From assembly GCA_000469685.2 (NCBI GenBank), contig LS997566.1, positions 6,182,491-6,246,490 on the forward strand: a DNA stretch of 64,000 nucleotides, read 5' to 3'. Source of the stretch: Haemonchus contortus (lineage: Eukaryota > Nematoda > Chromadorea > Rhabditida > Trichostrongylidae). Shown one piece after another: positions 13,065 to 23,795 of this stretch (position 1 is its first letter; each line of letters opens with the position of its first letter). A program made the position numbers and the translations under genes. The notes beneath the pieces were generated by a model. The model ran no database searches and was not told the origin of the DNA. It saw nothing but the letters and a program-made list of their open reading frames with translations.

Positions 13065-13907
13065 TCAGGTAACAGCTAGATCGTCACCCGTATTTCCTCT
13101 GAGGCTGAAGTCTTGAGTTTTCTCGACTTGTCTCAGTGGCTGCGGATCGTCCTGAAAGATCTAGGCTACATAACAGTGAAAAAGAGCATCTCAATGTTAC
13201 GATGAGAGGAAAAATCTCCGAGAGAGGGTTGGGCAAATGATTTTAGCATCAGGAACTGTACCTTATCGCAGTCATACTCAGGCATGACATTACCAACTTC
13301 TCGCAAGGTGTCATCGTCCCTCCGTCGTTTTACCTGTAACATAATTGATTGAATAGCTGAATTACTGATTTTTACTTTTTTACCAAAATCTTCAAGCTCA
13401 ACTGCTACTGTATTTTGGCCAAGTTTTCGAGGTGGTCACAATAAAATGGCTCGAAGAGTCTGAATTAGTGGCTCTAGGGCAATGTTCTCTTCATAATTGT
13501 AAGGTCGTGGTCATGAAGTTGCCGTGGGGGTCGCGTTCAGACTTCACGCCAAGTTTATGACCAACACTCGCCGCATGTAGCAGTGCGTCGCGTGTGTGCC
13601 TGTTTTGAAGAACCGATTTCAGGGTGGTTAGAGAAGGTAGGTGCTTCCTCAACACATATCTCTACACATATTCCCACCTTTCAAAGCTTTTTTAATTGCA
13701 CCAAAAAAAGAACTTACAAACTCAGGAGAAGGAAATCCACGAGCCAATAATTTCTGAAACAAATGGATACTTCTCGGTGAATAAGAATTTCACGATCTGT
13801 AAACTCACCCCTCCTTCTGCCTTAACTTTCTCTTTCGAGTCCCTTATCACGAAATTACCGGCACCCTGTTCTCCACTTCCTAATGGTGGTGGTTGACCGG
13901 GAGCCAT
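13065..13907 (-). CDS. small 3-exon gene, 85-aa hydrophilic protein of unknown function
   Basis: I do not recognise the family. The model has three short minus-strand exons: 13809-13907, 13262-13333 and 13065-13151 (99, 72 and 87 bases). All splice at phase 0, and the model ends in TGA. Junctions are canonical: GGG before GTGAGT, TTACAG before exon 2, AAG before GTACAG, and CTTTCAG before exon 3. The product starts MAPGQPPPLGSGEQGAG and has a basic-acidic middle (VKRRRDDDTLREVGN). It continues MPEYDCDKDDPQPLRQVEK and ends GNTGDDLAVT. It is charged, Pro/Gly-rich at the N terminus, without signal peptide or membrane segment, and probably disordered. A TTTTTTAG acceptor lies 24 bases upstream of the ATG (possible trans-splicing), and an AATAAA follows the stop by 22 bases. 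The combination of start, three matching phases, splice consensus and end signal is unlikely by chance. Confidence 0.6.
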
Positions 13908-13931
13908 ATCGACACCACGGAATGTTTGTGG

Positions 13932-13939
13932 CTAAAAAA
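13932..13939 (-). promoter_or_regulatory. candidate spliced-leader acceptor of the 85-aa gene
   Basis: The minus strand reads TTTTTTAG, 24 bases before the ATG at 13907. A pyrimidine-rich AG with no upstream coding exon fits a trans-splice site. Confidence 0.35.
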
Positions 13940-15459
13940 GACTATCTGATGAACGAGCTCTACAATTGTGACAGAAATTAGTTGACGTGGATCAAGTCTG
14001 CTATGTTGGGTGCGCCGGACCGGATCCATGCGGAATAGGCTTATTTTGTTGGAAATTTTCATCTTTTCTTTTGAAATTTATTCCAATTCGCAGATGAGTC
14101 ACTAGGGTCGACGCCACCTACTTTTGGTAGTTTTGGGAACAGTACACTTGAGTAGTCGCTCTTCCTATGGCAGAGAGACGTCTCTTGTGGGAGGTAGAAG
14201 AGTTGGTAGAGCTTTGAGAATGTGGTCCGTATTGAACTTATGACTTTCGACCACATGGACTGCTATGCAACGTTTTTTCGACCGATCTCGCAATGGCGAA
14301 GCGGTAGGATGAAGAGCTGATACTTGGTGGTAGGAAGTGATACCTAATGATAAGCAGTGATAACGGTCAGTAGCATGTGACTATGGCACAATCTAATGAC
14401 CACTTCCTAAGAACAACATTCGGTATGGGAACATCATTACGTCTCCCCAATTACGTTGAAGATGAATAACCTTACCGCAAAAGCTGGATGATGATTAAAT
14501 TTTGCATTTGGTGTTTTCTTTCGCAAACACATTATGAAGTGAATCTTTTTATAATTATGATATTGTCCTGGAATACACATAGAGTAGCAGCTAGCAACCT
14601 AGGAGGGTGCTGAAAAAACGACATACTTGATCAAATTATCTGCATGTAAGGATGGGGCCAATAAGTACATACACCCCACTAATATGACGTAACAATAACA
14701 AATGGTCCATACTATGATTCCATTGTTGAGGGTAGAATGCTATCTTCGCTTATCACATACAACCAAGCAGAATATTCATATCTGAAAGTCATTCTTAAAA
14801 TGTGTTATGCTGGAGTCGAATCCAGGGGAGTAGGGTAGAAGGTGGGTAAGTTGGGAGGGGATCTTACTTGCCGTCCTAGAAGAACGGAAGCGAAGTGGGG
14901 GTGGCAGGGAGGATAGGGGAAAGGGCGAGGTGAAGTGAAGGAAGGCAATATCGCAGTGATTCCATTCCTTATCCTGTCCCTCCGGTCCTATTTTATCTAT
15001 GGACAACGGCGACAGCTAATTATATACTTCATCATTAGGGGTTGGCGGGATTTGTACCCGAATTCCCACGGTCGCACACATGCACGAGGCAATGATTTCG
15101 CTGCAGTTGATGCGAACATCTAGCAGAAACTCAATTTTTGGCATTCTCTACTTCAGAGTATAAGATGACACATTGTCGACGAGCATTTTGCCTCTATACC
15201 AGCAACTAGCCAGGTGACAAGGCGTAGCTATCGCAAACTCTGAACGCAACCGGAGGTGGTACTAGCTTATTCGATTCAGCGACATGGGAATTGCAGATGT
15301 CATGATCATCTGTAACGTGAACCGACCAGCATGACAATGCCTCGCCATCATAATTACGAGATATATCATGCTGTCAGTGCTATCGGTTAGTAAATATTTT
15401 GGTGCTGTCAGTGTGAAGTAGGGTTTTGTGGTCATTCTCATTCCTGCATCCCCGCAAGT
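13940..15459. other. intergenic, divergent promoter region; nothing recognised
   Basis: Lies between the minus-strand small gene and the plus-strand UBASH3-like gene, which are transcribed away from each other. It must hold both promoters. A G/A-rich stretch (about 14815-14945) is the only compositional feature I noticed. Confidence 0.35.
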
Positions 15460-16727
15460 ATGTCTACTGGTACAGCATCAAGTGCAGATTCGACCAATTC
15501 CAGTCAACCACCAAATGCGGATTCAACCAAACCAAGTCAATCACAAAGTGCCGAATCAAACAATCCAAGTCAGGCGCAAAGTGGAGGTACAACTCCAGGA
15601 AGTCAATCTCGGTCAAGAATTGACCGTTGTGAAGGTCGGTTTCCTAGTTGGTTTATTTATGCCAGGCCAGGTTCACAGTGAATAATAGAACATATCAACA
15701 GCACCCATCAGCAGAACAAAGCTTAGCTTCGCGCTGTATGAGAATTTGGGTCGAGCTCCGATTTACAGCCGTAGATTACTAGGAGTGATCCAACCGGGAA
15801 GTAGAAAGAATATATATTTTGTGTAGGATAGGTCCCATTTTCTCCCGCTAACCTGCTCCACTTCAACTACGGTAGCTGACAAAGGGAGAGAGAGGGTTTT
15901 AACAACAAGTATCATTGATCGAGAAAGCGCTTATCACTCATTGCTTATCACTCCTATCAGCTCACTGGCTCAACCCATCTGCGAGAGCCACGTTTGATGA
16001 GCGGTTCACTCCTGCTGCTCTCTAATCACTGCTATCAAAAGAGACCCATCCCAGGCCAAAGTTTTGGCCATAACTTTACTATAACCATAACTGACATAAG
16101 CAGAGCTGTCTACCCATACCTTTCTACGCAGTTTGAAAGTCATAAAAGTAACCTTCATCACGGCGTAAGCAACAGGGGTGTCTTAAGGGAAGGGTCATGT
16201 AATTCCTGCCCTTCACGATTTTGATAAGAGTTGATGATTTCAAGACTTTAGGATGAACTTTTTCATTTCTGTCACTGGATTTGGCTCAAGTAACCCTTGA
16301 GCTATAGTAAGAAACTCTTTTCAGGATCGCTCACATCCGAGACAGGGTCATACTCATGCTCATCTAACATGGAAAGAAGCGACCATAAGAAAAAGTTCGT
16401 TTCTCTCTGTGCATAGGCCTACAATGAAAATAGCCATTCGCTGGAATAGTAACGGTAGGGATGGTATAGTGGCGATTGGCACATAGTCACACACGGACAC
16501 ACATACATACATACATACATACATACATACATACATACATACATACATACATACATACATACATACATACATACATACATACATACATACATACATACAT
16601 ACATACATACATACATACATACATACATACATACATACATACATACATACATACATACATACATACATACATACATACATGCATACATACATACATACAT
16701 ACATACATACATACATACATACATACA

Positions 16728-16759
<32 letters not shown>

Positions 16760-19700
16760 GTCCGGGGATCGAATCTTGCTTGGATCAAGCCTACCATCAC
16801 TTCGAGGTTGACTATTGTTATCAAACTTGCCGGGACGATAAAAGTCCTTGCACATTAGCTAGCCATCGCATTTCATTGTGTAGGCCCGATACGCCTTCGG
16901 AATGTCACCGCGATTCTGAACTGAAGTCGGACGCGGGGCCCGAAATAGTATCGGAACAGGACAGCATATCTTTCATGTTCCGTGCAACCGAATGCAATGA
17001 TCAGACAGCCTAACTTACCCCTGGTACCTTTTTGCAGTACTTGAGTCAGATCAGTGTCCGAGACACAGATAATGACCCCGAACGGTAATGAACTTGACTT
17101 TACCACAATCAAAACTGTGCCGGTTTTTGTAACTACGTATCATGGGTCGGCGTGGGAGAAGCTGCAAGGAGCTTTCCTTGTACTTGGGGGCTTAATCATG
17201 ACGAAAAGGTGGAGTAGGTAAATGTGCCAGTTGGAAGGTGGGTGTGGGTGTGGGGCGGAACGCCCGCTTGGCCACTAGCGGCAGAACAAGTTCATGCTAT
17301 TTTTTGCACTTTGAGCATTTATTGAGATCTCACGTAACAAAATGTTCTGCAGGGGACACAAACCACAGAAATTCAAAATCTATCCGAATGTGATCATGGC
17401 GATGAGATACACTGAACGCTTGGATGAGTATTTCCCCGACTGGTTATGGAAGACCATGGGTGCAACATATGAGCCATTCGACCTGAATATGGTAACGTTA
17501 TGTCAAATCTTTTCCACAGAAGTATCCACCTTTGAAAAGGGTGTATTACCTTCTGCAGCCAAAGGCTTTACCAGTTGATCGTCCAGTACATGTTTACGTA
17601 AACGATCCACCAATTACTAATACTGGTGACATTCTTGCTCGACTAATCGCTCGAGGGATGTATGCAACTGGCTACGTTCCAGGTAGGTATCGAAATTATC
17701 TCTTCACCGACTTTAGAGCTTAGAACTGAACCGTTTTTGAAATTGCTAGAGGACCACAATGTGGACCTTGGGAGGATCTTGATTATATATTGAAGGCACA
17801 GTTCACGATAACTCGTGGTAACAATGATTATGGCGAAAAAATGGAAGATAAGGTGGAAAATAGTGAAAATGAAGGCGAAGAAAGTGCGTGAATTCGGTGT
17901 CCCCAAATTGAAAAAGGCTCCAAAAAGCATTAAAAAGGGGGCTGGACGAGAACTAGGCCAGAAAAATGAAGATGAAGGGGTGTTTGGACGAGCTATACAA
18001 TGGGTTTCATTGTGTAAGTATGGATCCTACTGCCAATAGCTGACTGCAGTAAGCAAAAAAGTTCTTCAAAATGCATTCACTCATAAGCATCAGTTAGGAA
18101 AAACCCTAATGGTACCAAAAATAGCCCACCTTTTTCACCTACCTGAGGTGGAAAGCTAGTTAAAGGATTGCAGCACCAAAAAGAACAACAGAGAATAAAA
18201 GAATAGGAGAAAGACATTGCATCATTAATTGTCGATCAGCTGAATGTGTGTGAGTCGTGTAGCGAATATTGCGATCTGTATCGCCTCGATTGAGGGGCGG
18301 GAAGTCCGGGCAATCCGGTAGTAGGGCTCTCACTATGTTCCAGGTGTTGAGTTTTTGGACCCGACTGCGTCCTTCGTGTAACTTTTGGAGCTACTGGGTA
18401 TTCCTAGAGGGAGAACCCAGCAGGATTTCTGCCAGTAGACTTCGATGATTCTATTCTGGTGGATACCTGAGTTAGCCGTTTTTAGTGAATATCTCTCAAC
18501 GTCGTTCTGGACCGACGGGTCTCCTAATTTCTCCAGTGCTCCCCGTACAGTGAACCAAACTCACGGGTTTCTGTTTTAAATATAATTCCAGATATTATCT
18601 ACTGTACACCGGCCTTGAGGTGTCTTCAAACGGCTCATGCTGTAAAACAAGTTAGCGGAACCAAGTCTTTAATAAGGTTTGTGGCCTGATTTTCTGCAAG
18701 CCTTGATATTTACGATCGACTTTCATGAATTCCACCTCTGTTACATCCCTACTACATAAGCACTCTCGTCTGTCTGTCAGTCATTCTGTCAGTCTGTCTA
18801 TCTGGCTGTTTCTTTTTCTATATGTATATCCGTCTGCCTGTCTGCCTGTCTTTCTTTCTGTCTGTCTGTCCGAAACCAAATCTTTTGGTACTGACAATGA
18901 GAACCTAATGAAATTGTTTCAGAGTAGAGCCTGGATTGTTTGAATGCTTCTCGAATTATCCGTTGGGCCTGCCCAAATTTGCAAACTCTGACCAACGAGC
19001 TCGATTCGGTGTTGATGAAAATTACGTACCTCATACTAAATTAGAAAATGTGGGTTCCTCTAGGAATAGTTTAAACGCTTCAGTACAAAACTATTACTAC
19101 AATAGCGAAAAAAACACCGTATCTACTAATAGAATTTCGACATATCGATAGTTGAATTGATTAGCTATCGATTTACGTCAAGATTAGAATAACGAGAACT
19201 AATAGTATCAGATAATAAATTTTCGAGTAATAGAGTTGCTTTTTCGCAAAATTCATTGTAGAAAAGAAAGAAACTGAAAAACACGAAGAAGTACTCGAAA
19301 ATAACCAAATGTTTCAGTTGATGGCCTGTAAATTCGAAACAAATGAAGATTTTAATACACGCGTTCGTCATTCACTAATTCGTATCTCTAAACTACATGA
19401 AGTTAGTAATAAAAAAAGAGACCAAGTTATACTGGTGAGCCTAATTCAGCCTTCATTTTCTTTTTTTCTCCGGCCCCTCAACTTACAATTAGCCATTCGA
19501 AGCCATTCAACTGTGAAGTTTCTAGCGAACAGTCTACCGCAAGCCTCCCTGCATTGCAAAGTAGTGAGGTCGAGACACCCCCCGTCCCCCTTCCCCCCCC
19601 CCCCCCCCCCACCGCCAAGGCTATTCATAGGCCGGATGACCGCCCCATTGAAGCTGGTTATGGTGGTAGGGTCGACTAGAAGATTCAAAATCACTATGGC

Positions 19701-20769
19701 TCGAGCGTTTCTTTGTTAGCTGTCTGTTAGTGTCAGTTCATCAAACCTGACTTTTCTATTCCGTGCTCCAATCATAACATGACCCACTCCTTGTCTGATG
19801 TAGCGGATACGCGGTGGGTGCGGAAAGCGCGGCATGCCGCTGGGGCTTTCTGACTCATGCCCAGCATGAACGGCAGGGCTCAAGAATGACAAAATGGTTT
19901 ATTTGATTTTTCAAATATTCGAAAAATCAATATCTTCATTCTAAAGTCCTTAGTTAGAGCTTCCACATCGCTTGGAGGTCTCGGAATCTTCTACTAAATG
20001 GCTATCTAACTTCCAGTGTCTGCTCATTGTCAAGCTTCCTGTCCTTTATGAAGTTCTTTTTGAAAATCTGCCCACAACAGTTCAACCCCACCGAGTTCAA
20101 CTTGATCCATCTCTGTTTAGGACCCGTAGGGGGTACCGTTAGGCCAAAGCGCAAAATTCCGCCTCCCTCTTTTCAGATCAATCGTCTCCTATTATACCTT
20201 TTTAACATAATCATTTACACCATCGCCTTTCTTTCAGATTGTTGCCCACGCTCATACCGTTGATATTGCTGCTGGAACTTTTATAAGGGAAATGCGACTT
20301 TCAAGTGATTCTGAGCTAGCTCTTTCTCCAAAGAAAATACCGCATGGAAGTCTATTAATAATGGAGCGTGTAGAGGTACGATTCGAACCTAACCATCTCT
20401 ATGACCACAACCACCGGCTGCACCCTGCCGAGCCTCTGAAATATGAGCTATAGAGGACCCCAGTTCGTACAGTGATCGAGCTGCGGGTCCTGCTTTGAAC
20501 GGGTGACCGTGAAGCAACCCAGCCCTATGGTTGATCCACTCTAACATCCATGTTCCCATACGGAATTTTCGTTCCTATTCACACGTGTAGGCAATTCCAA
20601 AAATTAAAAATAAGGATTTTAGGGACGAAAAGGATGGTTACCAAACCTGTATGCTGTTCCTCCAGTAAACTATCGTGATGTCACAACACAATTTGATGTC
20701 GGTTTCGTATTGAGAGAAGGTACAGAACATGCAAAACACGAAGAAAAGTCAGCAGCCACCGCTAAGTGA
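15460..20769 (+). CDS. UBASH3/TULA-like histidine-phosphatase domain protein, likely pseudo-enzyme
   Basis: Related to the C-terminal phosphoglycerate-mutase-like domain of UBASH3 (TULA/Sts) protein-tyrosine phosphatases. Eight exons: 15460-15638, 17353-17491, 17520-17682, 18592-18676, 18923-19118, 19318-19434, 20238-20375 and 20623-20769, giving 387 residues. The N terminus (about 1-58) is Ser/Thr/Gln/Asn-rich and carries three 11-residue repeats; no UBA or SH3 domain is present. The family landmarks are NDPPITNTG, YCTPALRCLQTA (Arg170), RVEPGLFE (Glu191) and VAHAH (His297). The motif that is normally RHGER reads RYTER at 78-82: codon 79 (17408-17410) is TAC, so the nucleophilic histidine is replaced by tyrosine. 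The rest of the pocket is kept, so a binding or regulatory role is more likely than phosphatase activity, unless the base is an assembly error. Introns hold the long CATA microsatellite, a SINE fragment and dispersed-repeat copy 2. Confidence 0.85.
15484..15582 (+). repeat. 33-bp tandem repeat, three units, in coding exon 1
   Basis: Three adjacent 33-base units (15484, 15517, 15550) encode the imperfect 11-residue repeat A-[DE]-S-[TN]-x-[SP]-S-Q of the N-terminal tail of the UBASH3-like protein. The unit length keeps the frame. Confidence 0.75.
16499..16755. repeat. (CATA)n microsatellite, ~255 bp
   Basis: About 64 copies of a 4-base unit, almost pure, with one G interruption at 16681. It lies in intron 1 of the UBASH3-like gene and directly abuts a SINE body. 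Long open frames read through it are artefacts. Confidence 0.98.
16758..16935 (+). mobile_element. SINE family 1, headless copy next to the microsatellite
   Basis: It begins with a degraded B-box-like GGGGATCGAATC and continues with GGGACGATAAAAG, AGCCATCGCATTTCATTG, TAGGCC and CGATTCTGAACTGAAGTCGG, matching the body of the complete SINE at 28807-29104. The upstream tRNA-like part is replaced by the CATA array. Confidence 0.7.
17817..18424 (+). repeat. dispersed ~620-bp repeat, copy 2 (UBASH3-like intron 3)
   Basis: Diverged partner of 1200-1816 in the same orientation. It ends in a stem-loop at 18394-18420 (CTGGGT / ACCCAG around a 15-base loop), where copy 1 has CTGAGT / ACTCAG. It occupies most of the intron between the exons ending at 17682 and starting at 18592. 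Confidence 0.75.
18766..18872. repeat. compound (TCTG/CTGC)n low-complexity repeat
   Basis: Interrupted runs of TCTG, TCTA, CTGC and TTCT units in intron 4 of the UBASH3-like gene. Confidence 0.8.
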
Positions 20770-20782
20770 TATGAAAGAATGG

Positions 20783-20788
20783 AATAAA
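20783..20788 (+). other. candidate poly(A) signal of the UBASH3-like gene
   Basis: AATAAA only 14 bases after the stop codon, in the gene's orientation. It would give a very short 3' UTR, which nematodes allow. Confidence 0.3.
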
Positions 20789-20929
20789 TTACATGCAGAG
20801 TGAAAATTGGCTGATGAACATGAATTTTTGCTGAAATTACTCATATGAGAAGCGTTTGCCTACCTATGGGACAACTTGACTCCTGAGCAGTCAGTACCTA
20901 GGAAAGGTAGGGTAGACAGGCAGCCGGGA

Positions 20930-21145
20930 GGGTGGAGAGTGTAGGCTCTACTGTAGGCTTTCGAAAGGACCACGAGTTCGATCCTTACAGAGGCAAAAAC
21001 CATGCTCTGCAAAAACTGCAAAAATTGTTGGTAGCAGCGTCGGGCCCAAGTTGGCAGGCCGCCATCGCAGTAATCATCCCCAGAGTTCTGCCCATAACTC
21101 ACCATCCTTGCGGGACTTTCGTATCGCGTACTGCGGCGATGAACA
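20930..21145 (+). mobile_element. tRNA-like SINE family 2, copy
   Basis: A B-box-like GAGTTCGATCC lies in a tRNA-sized head. The tail ATCCTTGCGGGACTTTCG followed by GCGTACTGCGGCG is shared with the elements at 22909-23089 (inverted) and 60904-61030. No intact cloverleaf is evident. It lies in the gap between the UBASH3-like and SLC25 genes. Confidence 0.5.
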
Positions 21146-22880
21146 TAGTCCCTGAAAAAAAACTATAACCAAAAAACTTGTTATAAAGCAGCTCAGAAAG
21201 TGTTGGAGTGTTGCTCAGAAAAGGGTATGTAAATCGAGAAAAATAAACACACCAACATAAACAATTTCGTTATCGAACATCGATTGAAAATGATTCTAAT
21301 AACGCCGGCATAACGATTTCGCCAAATCTAAACGGTTGCGACGCGAGCACAACCGGGGTGATAGGTGCAGTTTGGAACCATTAGACCACTACCAACGGCT
21401 TGCCGCGTGCACACGCACGTCCGTGAGAACTCAAGCTTGGATCCCACTTACCGAGTACACCTTGCGTTATAAGTTCTTTTCCAAAATTCGACAACAATTT
21501 CACAAAATTCTGACTGTGAGATTTGTTGGCGTTAGCAAGTTTGTACTTTCAAAACGGAAAAAAATGAAACCCCGTGGTACTGCAGTTCCCTAAAAGGATG
21601 GAATCCCAGAATATGTTACGCTATGCTAATATGCTTTTTGCATAGAAACACCAAGATTGCCCAATAAAAAACAAGTAAACAACTTAAGTTACCTCACCAG
21701 ATAAGTAACCAAAAAACATCGTAGTTTTAACGGCTGTAACAACAATCTATGACATTTTGTTGTGCTTAACCTTTTAGTTTTTGGTAATCCATCAAATGAG
21801 TAATCCATCAAAAGGCCACTCTGTTACGTATAGTCTCGCCCGATAGTCAGAGGTTACAACAATTGCCTTAAAGGTAAAGGGCAGGAATGAGAATTCAGCA
21901 CGAGAATCGATTTCGTACACTGATCTCATCGTGGAACAAAATCTTATGGACGTAGAACTTCCCAGATTATTCATTCCACGACTTGTTTGAATACACACAT
22001 TCTACTCCGTCATATCAAAAACAGGCTTGGACAAGGGCTTGAACAAGGATAAGGAGTTTTGAGCGGATTATGACTGGGATGAGTAGCACCAAAGAAGGCG
22101 TACTAGCCAGGAATCAAAGCCGGGTCATTGTCAGGGGAAAGGAATGGCAGGGTATCCCGTAAGAAACTTTTCATTTCAGCAAGTAGCTGACTTTGCCTTA
22201 TAACCATAAGCACTATAAGTTACACCTTGGCGAGACAACTAGTCAGGATTCATCACGGCTGTAGATTGGAAGAATGCAATCCAGAAAGGTCCCACCAGTG
22301 TCGTTCAAGTTTTTGGAACATCCTAAGGATTCCGGTGCGTTCAAATCTAATGTTTCTTTTGCATGGCTTGTTATTTACAGTCTTCCGGGCGATGTTGGGG
22401 AGCCCCTGCGCTTCCCGCTCATGCAGTAGTAGTCGATGTGGTACAGCACACAAGTTTTTACATTTTATACGACACTTTAGTGTACATTTGAAAAACAGAA
22501 TAATATACAAATAAAATAATCACATAGTGAAATATGAGCAGTTGAATCACTGAACACCTGAATACGACCCGAGTGACATGTTACCCACACCAATGGCTTG
22601 ATTGCTAGCCATAGGAGGGTGTCGAGAAAATAAACGCAACAAAAATATGTTCTACAGAAAACGACATCCATGAAGCATAGGATCGATGGACGTTGAGCCG
22701 GCCTCTGGCAGTAGTAGGAGGCTGTTGGCATGCCAAAAGTCCGACAGGGTGATATGACGTTTGTGAATCTGTAAATGCTAGAATAAACACTCGTACCATT
22801 CAATATATAAAAACATCCACAGAAGAATTTAGAATAATAAAGAATAATTTGTTTTGACTTGATGTTTTGTTAACTGCTGT
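21146..22880. other. intergenic, nothing recognised
   Basis: Lies between the two convergently transcribed genes (UBASH3-like plus, SLC25 minus). Short open frames show no family resemblance. A GGCGAGACAACTAG block near 22230 also occurs at about 12138, just after the UGT stop, so both are probably fragments of an unknown repeat. Confidence 0.35.
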
Positions 22881-22908
22881 TATATCGGCGCAGTACGCAA
22901 TGCGGAAG

Positions 22909-23089
22909 TCTCACAAGGATGGCGATTTATGGACAAAACTTCAGTCTCGGACGGGACCATTAAAAAGGCGAGGGCAAGCGGGGTGTCGGTAGTGTAAAGG
23001 ATAAGAGCACGGTCCACGGAAAGGACAAGTACGGGTTCGAGTCCTGTCCGAGACTGAAGTTTTGTCCATAAATCGCCGTCCTTGTGAGA
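22909..23089. mobile_element. foldback element with tRNA-like core (SINE family 2)
   Basis: Two 49-base arms (22909-22957 and 23041-23089) are inverted copies with two mismatches. They flank an 83-base centre. Within 22983-23052, reading plus, is a tRNA-like sequence. Its 5' GTGTCGG can pair with 3' CCGAGAC at six of seven positions. The T-arm is ACGGG/CCTGT around a TTCGAGT loop, and the anticodon-like stem is GTCC/GGAC with a 7-base loop. The base before the anticodon is not U, so a functional tRNA is unlikely. The 3' half of the tRNA-like part is itself contained in the right arm. Polarity is symmetric. Confidence 0.7.
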
Positions 23090-23291
23090 TAGAGAATAAT
23101 ATTCTGTAAGAAACTTCGTATCAACATTCTAAAAAATTACTCTTGAAGATCCTGAATGAGCCCCTTTTGATCCATCCTGAGCAAAAGGTATATGAGAGTC
23201 AATAATGAGTTCTCCATATGAATATTGGATCTCGCAATGCTCTTCAGAACAATGCTCCCAAAAAAAAGGTTCGCAGCTTTTTTCTGCGACT

Positions 23292-23421
23292 ATCGATTCT
23301 ACGCGTGAATGATCGATACCTGTTACTAGCTCCAAAAGAATTCAAAACGATGCTCTTGAGAAAGCGACTTGTGCGCGACCTTTTGGAAAGGCATCGATTT
23401 GACGCGTGAGCGATCGATATC
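23292..23421. repeat. two-unit direct repeat, ~101-bp spacing
   Basis: The blocks at 23292 and 23393 share ATCGATT, ACGCGTGA and GATCGATA in the same order and spacing. They lie just downstream of the SLC25 stop on its transcribed side, so possibly in its 3' UTR or flank. Confidence 0.5.
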
Positions 23422-23795
23422 TAGCCCCAAGGCTATATCAGCTTTAGACAGAGGAGCAAACGATTCCGAAATCATTTTCAAGCTTATCATTTCAAACTCT
23501 TCAAATATACTAGCTTCCAATAGGAGTAATCGTTAGGGCTTCGAAAAGAAAACATTCAGTAGCAAAAGTGAAGAGGACCAATTGAAAACCTCTTTTTACG
23601 CCCTCAAATATTTAAAGATTTTCACTTCATTAGTATAAAATATATTAAACTTAAATATATTTTGATATACAAAAATATATCTTTTGGACGACACCAATTC
23701 TAATTCACTATGAACTAAGACTAACCAACGAATTAGAGAGACAGATCGATAATCGATCCATTATACTTACATGGAAATGATAGTGATGGTAGTCG

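Noticed and set aside
16360..16855. Long open frames of repeated MYVC or HTYI residues on both strands
   Set aside because: They are translations of the CATA microsatellite.
19446..19719. Overlapping open frames on both strands with Pro or Gly runs
   Set aside because: They read through a poly-C tract in an intron of the UBASH3-like gene.
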